Counted from the stretch's first letter, positions 1 through 10,085 are shown. The stretch: 64,000 bases of DNA from Incurvaria masculella (GCA_946894095.1 OX335644.1:25897595-25961594); one strand, 5' to 3'. Program-made: numbers and translations. The notes: generated by a model from the sequence alone, not told the origin.

Positions 1-481
1 TCTTTCATGATCACGTCGACAAACTATGCAAAAGCTCCTTTCGGACCCTGGGTGTTGTATTGAGACAAGCGTACCATTTGCGCAGTACAGATGCCGTAAA
101 AATCCTGTACAACACATTTGTGAGAAGCAAGCTAGAATGCAATGCAATGATATGGAACCCTCATGAGGCTTAATCTGTTCGCCCCAGAAAATTACAGTCG
201 CGCGCGCTCTCATCCTCGCTTCGCGCTGCCCTCCTCGCGCACCAACATGCTGCGTCACGCGCCGCTCACCCATGCGCTTACAGCTCTAAATGATATATCT
301 GACAAAATAGACATCTATGCTTGCACTCTGGCCGAGTTCCAGAAGGCAGTTGCTGTTTACTTTGAAGCTGCATATTTTTTAAATAAGGTGTGTACTTTAT
401 CTATAAATTGCCTAACGCCTTGGCCATTACGCTGTAATGTTAGGTATATTGTTGTATGAATAAATAAATAAATAAGTAAAT
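1..481 (+). mobile_element. LINE 3' fragment (RT C-terminus and tail)
   Basis: Frame 3 from base 3 reads as the region after the reverse transcriptase core of a Jockey/CR1-type LINE (KILYNTFVRSKLECNAMIW). It stops at about 173. The frame +1 stretch from 163 continues with the LINE-like LFAPENY...RTNMLRHAPL...DIYACTLAEF and ends at 457. A deletion or frameshift therefore joins two parts of one ORF2 C-terminus. An (AATA)n-type tail at about 458-481 marks the 3' end. The 5' part lies outside the window. Clade assignment is from motif style only. Confidence 0.6.
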
Positions 482-582
482 ACGGCCAGTGGCTGGGGAA
501 GGGGGTATCCGTCTATAGAGCAGCCACTCCACTAACCCCTGATTTCACTATTTCCAGCTATCTGAAATTCGTTAGCTTACTT

Positions 583-690
583 TCAGTTAGATTGCATATT
601 CGCATGGTGTAACCATAAGATAACTTTGGGATTTTTGTAGCTGATGGTAGTGAAAATGGGTGTAAGTAAACTCTTTATTATTATTATTTT
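583..690 (+). repeat. Fragment of the 'GTGAAGCAAGGACAC' TIR element
   Basis: The stretch with TTTTTGTAGCTG and GGTAGTGAAAATGGG matches the interior of the complete element at 51409-51747 (TTTTTGTAGCTGGAGGTGG). No terminal repeats are visible here. Confidence 0.4.
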
Positions 691-830
691 CTTTCAGGAC
701 GGATAAGCAAATATTTGAATAAAATATAAATTTTAGTACTAAAATTACATACGTCGCTTTGTTCAACAAATGTGTTATTAATGCAGAATCAACGGACACA
801 TCAAAGACATTGCCTTACTTTACGAATGTG

Positions 831-1359
831 GAACTAACTCATTCACGGGCAAGGTACAAAACCGATTTATCGCGCTCTGGGACCTTCTCTGTTACACAGA
901 AAAAGACAGGCTCCGTGATGAGTAAGATGCAACATGTCTACAAAGCAGACAATGCGCATAGTGTTTGATTTGGTAAGATTTACAAAAAATTGTATTACAA
1001 AACGTCTTATAGCTAAAAGTAAACTACGATCGTTGTAGTCAAAAATCCAACAAAAACGAAATTTGTTATAAATCTTCATGAAACAAGCCATGTCAGATGA
1101 CTAATCTTTTTAAGGTTTTTTAGTTAATCGTTGAGTAATCCACCTCCAAAGTTATTGTATAAAACGCGCAAAAAATTCGAAGTTTCGGACCGTATAACTT
1201 AGAAACCTAACAAAATTTTACAATGCCCGACAGTCATCAGACATCTATTTCGATCAAATAAAGCTATTTTGAGTATTATTTTGGATCTCTGATAAGAAAT
1301 ATGCTCATGATCTTCTTTCCACGTTTGTATGGGGAGTTGAGCGGGAAGGCCCACCTTAA
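831..1359 (+). mobile_element. TTAA MITE, 540-bp family, 5'-truncated
   Basis: Collinear with the copies at 29022, 32788 and 33333: ACTAACTCATTC near the left, TTTGTATGGGGAGTTGAGCG near the right, and a right end CCCACC followed by TTAA (1356-1359). The left TIR is missing. Noncoding; ORFs over it are incidental. Confidence 0.75.
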
Positions 1360-1423
1360 GTCTAGATTTTTAAATAAACTATAACCCCACTTAAATTTTA
1401 CAAAATCAGCAAATTACAAATCG

Positions 1424-1525
1424 TCTATTTTCATTGCCGCTTTGACCGTAGTTAATTCAATGCGATAGTACAGCCCCTACAGTTTTATGTTTAATCCGAG
1501 CTACCATGAAACGTGAAGTAGTAAA
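1424..1525 (-). repeat. SINE body fragment
   Basis: Contains TTTTCATTGCCGCTTTGACC and CAATGCGATAGTA, the reverse complement of the SINE body seen complete at 23558-23966. Diverged and truncated at both ends. Confidence 0.5.
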
Positions 1526-1576
1526 TACTCTTTCGAAGACAAACTACGCCACCCTAAAGAGATTTTTATCATTGTC

Positions 1577-1931
1577 AGCCTCGGTAGCACAGTGGTGGGA
1601 CACCTTGAGATTCTATAAGCTGGGTAAGCAGCTCTGAGCGCGGTTGGGTTCTGGATGGGTGACCATTTTAGACCATTAGGGCTGGCCGTGGTTCGGATTC
1701 CACGTAAAACTGTAGGTCCCCTTTCTTACTTACTATGTTGTAGGGTTTATCCCGTCCGGGTTGGTACCATTGCATTGAATGAACGATGATCGAAGTGGCA
1801 ATGAAAATTGACCGTGTTTTCCATCCAGTTCAATGTAGCCGAGCAATTTAAGGATAGTCCTGGTATGGCACCTAGTTCCCATGTCGTGTTTTAGGCTAAT
1901 ATCTGACGTTCAGTTTGGTATTCGCCATCCA
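1577..1931 (+). mobile_element. SINE with 5S-rRNA-like head
   Basis: The head begins GCCTCGGTAGCACAGTGG (A-box-like). It continues with AAGCAGCTCTGAGCGCGG and TGGATGGGTGACCA, which resemble the 5S rRNA internal promoter region including box C. The body (GGTTCGGATTCCACG, GTAGGTCCCC, TTCCATCCAGTTCAATGTAG, GGTATTCGCCATCC) is shared with the tRNA-headed SINEs at 23558 and 48246. The final poly(A) tail is lost. Confidence 0.6.
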
Positions 1932-2059
1932 TTTATAGTTCTTTAAAAAAATCATTACAATACCGACTCAAACAAAAACGATCCTATAAATATTTAAATT
2001 TTGATTAAGATATCGTTATGAACAAATATTAAAGCAGGCAGTTTCAGTAAATATGTACA

Positions 2060-2214
2060 TTAACCCTGCTACTAATAATCCCAGATCATCGTCTGAATAG
2101 GTATACAATGTTTTGTCCCTTTCTATCGAATTAGAAACTGCCTGTCAATGCAAAGGACAAACCATTGTATAACGATTCAGCTGATGATCTAGGTTTATTA
2201 GTAACAGGGATAAT
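2060..2214. repeat. Palindromic MITE-like hairpin
   Basis: The left arm (TTAACCCTGCTACTAATAAT ... ATACAATGTTTTGTCC) is repeated inverted on the right (GGACAAACCATTGTAT ... TTATTAGTAACAGGGATAA). Arms are about 60 bp with several mismatches; the spacer is about 35 bp. Only one copy was noticed in the window. Confidence 0.55.
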
Positions 2215-2291
2215 ATTTCGCTTTTTCCAAGGAGTGTGATATGTATGTTATATTATGATATGTATGGAAGATAGCCAGTGCATGTTATGCG

Positions 2292-3170
2292 ATGAGATCA
2301 ATAAAAAACACTGTGCACATATCAACTTTAAGAATAATTGATTTTAGCTATATAGAATCGATTTTAAGGTACGGAATAGATGTGTGGGGAAACAATTGTA
2401 ATGTTAAAAAAAGTATTCTCATGCTTCAAAAGAAAGTTATACGAATTATTTGTGGAGCAAAATATGACGAAAGTTGCCGACCCCTTTTCGTAAAATAAAA
2501 AACCGGCCAAGTGCGAGTCGGACTCGCACACGAAGGGTTCCGTACCATCGTAAAAAATGTATAAAAAAAATCAGGTTTTTTGTATGGGGACCCCCTTTAA
2601 TTTTAATTATTTCTTAATTTTACCTATTTGTTGTTATAGCGGCAAAATAAATACACACTCTGTGAACATTTCAGCTGTCTATCTGTTACGGTTACTGAGA
2701 TACAGCCCTGTGACAGACGGACAGACGGACGGACGGACGGACGGACAGCGGAGGCTTAGTAATAGGGTTCCGTTTTCGCCCTTTGGGTACGGAACCCTAA
2801 AAAATCATGACTGTAATATAATATGCATTGGAGTATATAAGAAAAACTAATACTTAGATAAAGTGAATCATTTACCTATTTCCATCAAACAATTTTTAAC
2901 AATAACCAATTTTTTTATTAATTTAAAAGAATATTTGTTAAGTAACCCGTTTTATAATATAGAAGAATTTTTCAATAATTTTAATTGTAATTTAGAATAA
3001 TTTAATATTGACATTTATTGAACCAGATTATGTATTGAAAATGTATTGTGAATTTTAATAATGTATTTATAATTATTTTTTATTATAAACTCTAAGATAA
3101 TTAATTTATGTTATAAAATGTGCACGGCTCGCAAGGGTCACTCATGCTAAATAAATAAAATAAATATCTA
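2292..3170 (+). mobile_element. LINE C-terminal remnant split by a GGAC repeat
   Basis: Before 2498 the translation has the post-RT LINE pattern SYIESILRYGIDVWG...LQKKVIRIICGA. After the GGAC repeat (2499-2804) it resumes near 2860 with LPISIKQF...LKEYLLSNPFYNIEEF, typical of the extreme C-terminus of the same kind of LINE ORF2. The downstream AT-rich part ends in an (AAATA)n-like tail at about 3150-3170. The GGAC repeat therefore inserted into an older LINE copy. The clade is not certain. Confidence 0.6.
2499..2804 (+). mobile_element. GGAC-tract repeat (CCGGCCAAGTGCGAG family)
   Basis: Starts AAAACCGGCCAAGTGCGAGT and CGGACTCGC, then AGGGTTCCGTACCAT. The middle has GTTGTTATAGCGGCAAAATA and a (GGAC)n tract. 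It ends with a hairpin, AGGGTTCCG ... TTTGGGTACGGAACCCT, followed by A's. Eleven copies or fragments occur in this window. Noncoding; the class is uncertain (SINE-like or non-autonomous DNA element). Confidence 0.8.
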
Positions 3171-3173
3171 TTA

Positions 3174-3335
3174 TTTCACCGTGAAGCAAGAACATATGAA
3201 ATAAAGAAAGAGCCCCGTAAAATAACTACTGTAAGAATATACTGCTAGGCTGGGTCCGAACCATCTAAAATACCATTCGTGGATATTGCGTCTTCCAAGA
3301 CGTAATACCCGAAAGTACCTACACATGTAACTGTC
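3174..3335 (+). repeat. Fragment of TIR element with tRNA-like module
   Basis: CACCGTGAAGCAAGAACA and the following GAGCCC, GGCTGGGTCCGAACCA and ATACCATTCGTGGATATTGCG match the element at 53055. The right TIR is not found here. Confidence 0.5.
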
Positions 3336-4130
3336 GCACGCACGTGCCACTCCCGCCCCGCACCACCCGGCGATAGCGTCCTCCGTTCGTCTCCCCGTGC
3401 CGCTGCCTACTCACTCAAACAATTACAACTGATAAATGTCTGCATATGGCTGCGCAACAAATACACCTGTGAGAGCGGCACCTGTAAAATGCTTGCAGAT
3501 TTAATTCATTTTTAACTTGTTCCAGACTTCTTGCGATGTTGCAAAATTAGGGAAATGTTCACAATTGATTTATGTTAACACTGAATGACGGAAATCTTAT
3601 TTCTGATTTTTTGTTTGCCGTTTATAGCATTAGAAAGTTTGGATTTAAAAAAAAATACTGTTCTAAGACTTGCAACATTCTAAAAACTTTACAGGATAAA
3701 GAATATAATTTTGTTTACATATTCTAGAAAGAAAGGTAGCCATAGCAAGTAAGGTTCTCAGCATAGATTTTTTTTAGTAAAAACATTTTTTTAAATATAT
3801 TTCCGTAATTAGTAAATTGTTGCAAATTCGCCGTTACATTACGCGTTAAAAGAGTTAACAAATACATTTCTATAATACCATTTCTAAATATTTGTTTAGG
3901 AGATATATATTTTTTTATACATTTTAATTTTTTTTTCTATCTTCCGGGCCCCACTCAATGTTGCAAACTTAATGTAAGCATATAAATATGAAATTGTATA
4001 TTTCTGAGAAAAAAAAATTCATTTCGGATTTCATGTGTTTCTCAAACCGTCCGGGGACGGGCCTATAGACCGATTTTGAAAATTATTGTTTTTATCTATG
4101 GATTGTACCTATTGAATTCACATTGTCGAC
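3336..4130. other. Unannotated intergenic DNA
   Basis: A GC-rich patch at about 3336-3420 is followed by AT-rich, low-complexity DNA with poly(A)/poly(T) runs. No ORF, repeat arm or splice pattern was recognised. Confidence 0.5.
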
Positions 4131-4190
4131 AAATACATAAGGGCGCGACCGACAATGCCATCACATTGTCGGTCGCGCCCTTATGTATTT
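4131..4190. repeat. Perfect 27-bp inverted repeat with 6-nt loop
   Basis: 4131-4157 and 4164-4190 are exact reverse complements (arm core AAGGGCGCGACCGACAATG), with loop CCATCA. The GC-rich arms stand out from AT-rich flanks. No poly(T) or pre-miRNA-like mismatches are present, so a DNA palindrome is more likely than an RNA gene. Confidence 0.85.
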
Positions 4191-4676
4191 ACAACACATT
4201 AAATAGAATATAAGAAATAACTTAAAAGCTGTTACACTAATTGTGATGTATGTCCCTATGTTACCCATGTTTTAAACCTTAGTTTTGATTTGATTCATTT
4301 GATTTGATTGATCTAACAACATGAACGGCAAGAAACGCAGTGGGTGGAATTGGTACCGGAACCTACATAGCAGTAGTTCCTATAGGTACCGTGTAACCTT
4401 GTTTAGGTACCTTAGTGGCACATTCGAGATCGCTCCGACTACTTAGCGGAATGGACTCGCTGTGGGGAAACCATTATTATAATATTCCTTTGTGAGTGCA
4501 TCGAAGCATTTCGTGTATCCAAACACACTCAAGAGGAAGTACAATGGGCCATACAGAGTTATGACCATTCGATACAGCGAGGAAGGAAGGGCTAGACTGG
4601 CAACGGTACTCGTTTGCATGGGGGCAGCGTAGCAATCTTTACTTGCTAAGGCGGCAGCGCCGTCGAGTGAGTTCGC

Positions 4677-4930
4677 TTTTTTGTTTATGAAACCTGACAT
4701 GGATGGCTAATACCACACAACTACGGTTATGATACAGCCCAATACACCACATTCCCATAGGAATTAGGTGCCATGCCAGGACCTTCCCTTCATGAGCACG
4801 ACTACATTGGGCTGGATGGAAAACAGGGACAATTTTTCATTGCCGCTTTGACCATCTTTTCATCCAATGCGATGGTATCAACCCAGGCGGGCTTAAACCC
4901 TACCACCTAGTAGGGGAAGGAGACTGTCAG
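4677..4930 (-). mobile_element. SINE body, head truncated
   Basis: Reads from the tail (TTATGAAACCTGACATGGAT) through CTAATACCACACAACTAC, GGTGCCATGCCAGGACCTTC and CATTGCCGCTTTGACC to CCACCTAGTAGGGGAAGG. All are reverse complements of the family body. The pol III head is absent. Confidence 0.75.
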
Positions 4931-5041
4931 GCTGGCCATCTCGCACAACCTGTCGCTATAGTTTTATAAAAAGTTATAAAATGTCTGGGTGTCAAATATG
5001 TGAGATTGAAAACAGTGTCTTCAAAAATGTCATGTCCTTTG

Positions 5042-5346
5042 TAGGGTTCCGTGCCCAAAGGGTGAAAACGGAACCCTATTACTAAGCCTCCGCCGTCCGT
5101 CCGTCCGTCCGTCCGTCCGTCCGTCCGTCCGTCTGTCCGTCTGTCACAGGGCTGTATCTCATGAACCGTAATAGGTAGGCAGCTGAAATTTTCACAGAGT
5201 GTGTATTTATTTTGCCGCTATAACAACAAATAGGTAAAATAAAAAAAATATAAAAATTAAAGAGGGGCCCCATACAAAAATCGTAATTTTTTGGTGATGG
5301 TACGGAACCCTTTGTGTGCGAGTCCGACTCGCATTTGGCCGGTTTT
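5042..5346 (-). mobile_element. GGAC-tract repeat, reverse orientation
   Basis: Begins AGGGTTCCGTGCCCAAAGGG and ends GAGTCCGACTCGCATTTGG, CCGGTTTT. The tract here is eight or more GTCC units (5095-5140), among the longest in the window. Confidence 0.8.
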
Positions 5347-5485
5347 ATGCATTTTAATCCAAATTGATAATTGTAAACGTAAAAAATTATGTGCGGCAAT
5401 AAAAAAAATATGTTGTTTCTTCTACTTTCATTTGTATTTTAAGTGCCTGCATAAAACGACCAAAGCGATTCTCAGGCACTACAGA

Positions 5486-5606
5486 GACCTACAGTTTCAC
5501 ATGGGTTCCGAACCATGGAGCAGCTCGCATTCGCGACGAAAACGCACTTATCCAACTCAGAATGAGAAAGTAAGTGGCGCATGTCGGGGCGCCACTAGGC
5601 TACGAA
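5486..5606 (-). repeat. SINE head/body junction fragment
   Basis: GACCTACAGTTTCACATGGG, GAACCATGGAGCAGCTCGCA and CACTTATCCAACTCAGAATG match the part between the tRNA-like head and the body in the family, inverted. Confidence 0.6.
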
Positions 5607-5810
5607 TACGCTTACGAATTCGCTAACTACTGATATTCGCGAGTTTCGATGCATTGTGCTGTATTGATTTATCTTCCGACCCATAAATTATCAAATATTT
5701 ACATTTCATAAAATTAAATCCTAACAAGTTAATTATCTGTCGTTATCATTTTCTAACTTTACAGGGTGCTATGGTACGCAACGTTCGATCAGTCAGTGCT
5801 TATATTCCGG

Positions 5811-6355
5811 GAGGCCACGACATTTTTGGTCACGATAAGGTAAATGGATGAATCTGGGTTTATATGTTAGAGACCAACCCTCTGATGCTAAATATGTCGG
5901 TCTGCCCGTGCCAAGTGGTTGCGTTATCTAGATTGGCTATATAAAATTGATGTTGGTATGTACCTACTAATGAATGTACTGACTGTACAGAAACATTGAT
6001 ACCTATTGTTTATGGAACAATAACAAGTCGGTTTTTTTTATTAAATACTTAAATATACCTAAAGTTATATCTGTAACCTAAATCGCATATAACTACGAAA
6101 TGCAACCAAAGATTGGTTCAGTTTTGGTATTGCTAAGCAAGTATGTACTGACACTTTCATGCTTCGTTATTTGCAGCCATTTACCTTATCATACATTTTG
6201 TTTGTCACCATAACTATTTTTTCAGGCGCCTTATCTACGTAACGCAACCACTTGGCGCAGGCAGACTGACACATTTAGCTTCAGAGGGTTGGTCTTTATC
6301 CTGTGAACCCAGTTTCAGCCATTTACGTTATCGTTACCATTTTTGTCGCGACCTC
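5811..6355. mobile_element. Long-TIR MITE (about 545 bp)
   Basis: The left arm (GGTCACGATAAGGTAAATGG ... AACCCTCTGATGCTAAATAT ... GTGCCAAGTGGTTGCGTTAT) is the diverged reverse complement of the right arm (ACGTAACGCAACCACTTGGC ... TCAGAGGGTTGGTC ... TTACGTTATCGTTACC). Arms are about 120 bp. A second, left-truncated copy lies in CCAP intron 1 (56098-56505). No transposase frame is present. Confidence 0.7.
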
Positions 6356-6647
6356 CTAGTCTATTATAACTCGTGGCTACTCTGCCGCCATAAGAACTAG
6401 TTTCGATCGCCACTGTCGTCTTTCCTTGCTCGCTGATTTGATAGTGTTTGGGAGTATGTTTACTAATAAAAAGTCTCAATCTTGTTGGATTTTGGATTAT
6501 GATCGATTATGCATAATGCCTCCTCGACGTTTTAATAAATACATAGTTTTTTTGCGCCCCGTAGCGTAGGGTTAAGGGGTTGTGTGTGTCAAGGAAGATG
6601 GCGCCACGGTCGTTCGTAGCTATTTCAGCTTTAATTTATTAAAAATA

Positions 6648-7266
6648 CTAGCAGCCCGTCCCGGCTTTCAACGGGCTCCCGCCGCCCCGGCCGGCCGGTA
6701 CCGCCGCAAACGCTACGTCCCGCAATTTTTAAATTTGTAATATCTTCGAAAACATTCATTTAAATCATATGCTGTAAAGCGCCATATAGATCTATATTAA
6801 ATCAACAATGTATTTAAGATATTTAATTGGATAAGGATTAATGCTGTATTGGTTAAAATCGCTTCGAAAATTAGCCATTATTTGTCGTAAAAAGGAAATG
6901 AAAAAAATAATTATTGTGGGATATCCATAAGAGATAGATGTATACCATCGCGGAGTTTTCTGTAGACCTTTTTAATGTGTAAAATACTTAGTACATTATT
7001 TTGATAAATCTCGTAGGGTTCAGCCTGCGTTTGCAATGTAAGCGGATTTTTTTTAATTTTTTACGACATCACATTGGAAACCACAAAAAAACAGTATTTT
7101 TCCACTATTTAAAGGATGTTATTATATATATAAACCTTCCTATTTAATCACTCTATCTATTAAACCCGCATCAAAATCCGTTGCGTAGTTTTAAAGATTT
7201 AAGCATACATAGGGATATAGGGATATAGGGACAGAGAAAGCGACTTTGTTTTATACTATGTAGTGA
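6648..7266 (-). mobile_element. Non-autonomous Helitron (619 bp)
   Basis: Read on the - strand it starts TCACTACATAGTATAAAACA after an A and ends with a GC hairpin (GCCGGGACGGGC) then CTAG followed by T. This is the A|TC...CTRR|T layout of Helitrons. No Rep/helicase frame is present. Terminal sequence ACAAAGTCGC is the kind common in insect Helitrons. Confidence 0.7.
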
Positions 7267-7448
7267 TAGTGAAGTGATGAAGTAACAAACTATAACTGTA
7301 GTGGCGAGCAAATTAAGCAAATTAAGATTTATTGTCATAAAACAATCAATAAAAATCCTAGTAGTTGCGATATATTTAAGAGGAATAGAAAATAATACTC
7401 AAAACCTATAAATAATAAACTTAATAAAACAATTAAGCAATTATTTTC

Positions 7449-7830
7449 TTTAAGGTGGGCCCGTAAGCACCTGAAAACTTCGCCTCCCATACAAACGTAG
7501 TTTACTAATAATTTGAAAACCACTGTTCCAACTTACTTGATATTTGGTATCTAATATTAGGCTACAAATATCTGTGTCTGCATGTCTTTGTTTTTTCGGT
7601 AAATGTATTCTGGGGCAAACCACAGAGAAAACAAAATTCGTATGAAGATTTTCTTTTTGCATTCATTACATTCGGTTTGGATTATTCAAAAAAACAAAAG
7701 CATGTAGACACAGATATTTGTTACCTGATATTAGTAATATTTATAATAGTATAAATTTAATTGGAATAGCGGTTTCCAAATAATTAGTGAACTACGTTTG
7801 TATGGGGAGCATAGCTTACGGGCCGTTCCT
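7449..7830 (+). mobile_element. TTAA MITE, 370-bp family, copy 1
   Basis: TIRs are GGTGGGCCCGTAAGC (left) and CTTACGGGCCGTTCC (right). The body includes AATATCTGTGTCTGCATG and TTGTATGGGGAGCATAGC. It matches copies at 8149 and 49267. The left TTAA is present (part of TTTAAGG); the right one is mutated. Confidence 0.75.
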
Positions 7831-7866
7831 TTTTCACCTAATACTGATTACCTTAATCACCACGTA

Positions 7867-7942
7867 TTAAGGGCCTTTCTTAGCAGCTGGCAATCAATAC
7901 CAGTACAAGATAATAAGCACTTTAGTAAAAAAGGCCCTTTAA
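7867..7942. repeat. Short 'AAGGGCCTTTCTTAGCAGC' repeat
   Basis: Bounded by TAAGGGCC and GGCCCTTTA inverted ends, with GATAATAAGCACTTTAGTA inside. Related pieces lie at 8521-8600, 54421-54485 and 56733-56814. Confidence 0.5.
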
Positions 7943-8148
7943 GCCTGGCTTTCATCAAGTGCTGATTTATTTTAATCGACACTTAGACCCGATTGCACGG
8001 AGAGACGGCTGAGTTAATCAATGTTCAAACACGTCACTTTTAGTGAACCGCATGTAGTTCCTTCCACACTGTCCTTACAGAATGACGTGTCTAATCGTAC
8101 GTTGACATTGATTTTGTTTTTTTGTCCGTTCGTGCACTCGGCCCTTAA

Positions 8149-8516
8149 GGTCGGCCCGTAAGCATCAGAAAATTTCGCCTCCCATACAAACGTAGTTTAC
8201 TAATAATTTGAAAACCACTATTCCAACATACTTGATATTTGGTATCTAATATTAGGCTACAAATATCTGTGTCTGCATGCCTTTGTTTTTTCGGTAAATG
8301 TATTCTGGGTCAAACCACAGAGAAAACAAAATTCGTATGAAGATTTTCTTTTTGCTTTCATTTCATTCGGTTTGGATTTTTCCAAAAAACAAAAGCATGC
8401 AGACACAGATATTTGTTACCTGATATTATATATTAAATATCAATTCAATTGGAATAGCGGTTTCCAAATGATTAGTAAACTACGTTTGTATGGGGAGCAT
8501 AGCTTACGGGCCGTTC
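8149..8516 (+). mobile_element. TTAA MITE, 370-bp family, copy 2
   Basis: Starts GGTCGGCCCGTAAGCATC and ends CATAGCTTACGGGCCGTTC. Flanked exactly by TTAA at 8145-8148 and 8517-8520, giving a clean 4-bp target duplication of the piggyBac type. The insertion seems to interrupt a GGCCC...GCCTTTATTA short repeat. Confidence 0.85.
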
Positions 8517-8520
8517 TTAA

Positions 8521-8600
8521 AGCGCCTTTATTACTAAAGTGTTGATTATCTTGCACTGGGGTCGATTGCGAGATGTTAAGAAAGGCTCTTTAATGTGAGG
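8521..8600. repeat. Short GCCTTTATTACTAAAGTG repeat fragment
   Basis: GCCTTTATTACTAAAGTG, GATTATCTTGCACTGG and TTAAGAAAGGCTCTTTAATG match the short element at 56733-56814 (CTTTATTACTGAAGTGACG, AAGAAAGGCCCTTAATG). Confidence 0.5.
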
Positions 8601-8628
8601 ATTAATTTAATCAGTACCTCGTAGAAAG

Positions 8629-8796
8629 ACTGAGATAAATAGTCGTAGCAGAAACTAAGGCTAACGAAAAGTAGTACTTTGTGACGTCACGTTGACACAT
8701 TTTGTATGGACGAAATCTCAAAGCAATGCAAATTGACGTCACAAAGTACTACTTTTCGTTAGTCTTAGTTTCTGTTACGACTATTTATCTCAGCCT
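8629..8796. mobile_element. Hairpin MITE with paired TGACGTCA sites, copy 1
   Basis: Two arms of about 70 bp are near-perfect inverted copies (ACTGAGATAAATAGTCGTA ... AAAGTAGTACTTTGTGACGT and the reverse). The spacer is about 30 bp. Each arm carries the palindrome TGACGTCA, the consensus CRE/ATF binding site. A second copy lies at 38692-38849. Confidence 0.8.
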
Positions 8797-8889
8797 AAGT
8801 GTAGATCAAAATAAATCAGTAGTGTGAAAAAGGCCCTTAGAAGGGTGAATTGAAAAACTTGCGCTTTGCCTCATAATTATGTCACAATC

Positions 8890-9182
8890 AAAAACCGGCC
8901 AAGTGCGAGTCGGACTCGCACAAGAAGGGTTCCGTACCATTAATACCAAAAAAACACGTTTTTTGTATGGGGCCCCTTTTAATTTAATTTAATTTTTTTA
9001 TTTTACCTATTTGTTGTTAAAGCGGCAAAATAAATACACAATCTGTAAAAATTTCAGCTACCTGCCTATTACGGTTCATGAGATACAGCCCTGTGACAGA
9101 CGGACGGACGGACGGACGGACGGACAGCGGAGGCTTAGTAATAGGGTTCCGTTTCACTCTTTGGGTACGGAACCCTAAAAAT
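8890..9182 (+). mobile_element. GGAC-tract repeat
   Basis: AAAACCGGCCAAGTGCGAGT start and TTTGGGTACGGAACCCTAAA end; the tract is five to six GGAC units. Nearly full length. Confidence 0.8.
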
Positions 9183-9565
9183 GCTAACGCTAATAATTGT
9201 CGTATGTTTTATGTAAACTTCAGATTTTAATGTTCTAAAGCGCGTAGAAAAATAAAAACAGGCATTTTCCACGCATTACAAGTAACGTTTACGCCGCCTA
9301 ATGACGAAAACAATTGATTAACTGGTCGATTGATTCTCGATCCAACGATACAGTCGCTCACGACTTGCGTTGATCGAATTGTGGGGTCAATTTAAGCAGA
9401 TTTTTCCCACTCATGTACGACGATAAATGGTAAGTTGTGGAAAGCGTAGGCTGTGCGGCTCCTTGGGTGTCACCCACGTTCCTTTCAAGTTTGCGGTGGC
9501 TGGAACAGACTTTTCTTTAAACGTTGCCACCGCAAGAACTAATTTCCACAATTTGCGCACTATAT
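9183..9565. other. Unannotated intergenic DNA
   Basis: No recognised element. A short inverted similarity pairs GGTAAGTTGTGGAAAG and GCACAAATTGTGGAAATTAG-type sequences around 9427-9560; it is too weak to name. Confidence 0.4.
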
Positions 9566-9905
9566 TTTTTAGGATTCCGTACCCAAAGGGTGAAAACGGA
9601 ACCCTATTACTAAGCCTTCTCTGTCCGTCCGTCCGTCCGTCCGTTCGTCCGTCCGTCCATCCGTTCGTCCGTCCGTTCGTCCATCCGTCCGTCCGTCCGT
9701 CTGTCACAGGGCTGTATCTCATGAACCGTAATAGGTAGGCAGTAGGTAGTGTGTATTGATTTTGCCGCTATAACAACAAATAAAAAAATTATCAAAATTA
9801 AAGGGGGGCCCCATACAAAAAACGTGTTATTTTTGGGGTAAATCTTGTACGATAGTACGGAACCCTTCGTGTGCGAGTCCGACTCGCACTTGGCCGGTTT
9901 ATTTT
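9566..9905 (-). mobile_element. GGAC-tract repeat with expanded imperfect tract
   Basis: Reverse copy from AGGATTCCGTACCCAAAGGG to GACTCGCACTTGGCCGG. The tract runs 9621-9702 as GTCC units with interspersed GTTC and ATCC variants, the longest in the window. Both strands read open through it, which reflects the repeat rather than a gene. Confidence 0.8.
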
Positions 9906-9914
9906 ATACATTAA

Positions 9915-10085
9915 CAGATATGTGCATCTAATTTTAATTTTTATTATTTTATAATTTTAAATAAATACATAATCTGTGAAAATGTCAGCTGCCTACCTAT
10001 TACGGTTCATGAGATACAGCCCTGTGACGGACGGACGGACGGACGGACAGTGAAGGCTTAGTAATAGGGTTCCGTTTTCAAATGG
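9915..10085 (+). repeat. GGAC-tract repeat, truncated at both ends
   Basis: Contains AAATAAATACATAATCTGTG, TTACGGTTCATGAGATACAG, GGACGGACGGACGGACAG and AATAGGGTTCCGTTTTCA; the CCGGCC start and the last hairpin arm are lost. It lies head to head with the 9566-9905 copy. Confidence 0.7.

Noticed and set aside
4131..4190. microRNA precursor
   Set aside because: Perfect stem without bulges and a very short loop; no flanking stem extension.
4443..4700. Possible LTR-element C-terminus (LKRKYNGPYRVM on the + strand)
   Set aside because: A single short motif with no neighbouring integrase or LTR; too weak to call.
9411..9795. Open frames of about 100 codons on both strands rich in Thr-Asp-Gly-Arg or Pro-Ser-Val-Arg
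   Set aside because: Translation of the GGAC/GTCC tract; a low-complexity artefact.
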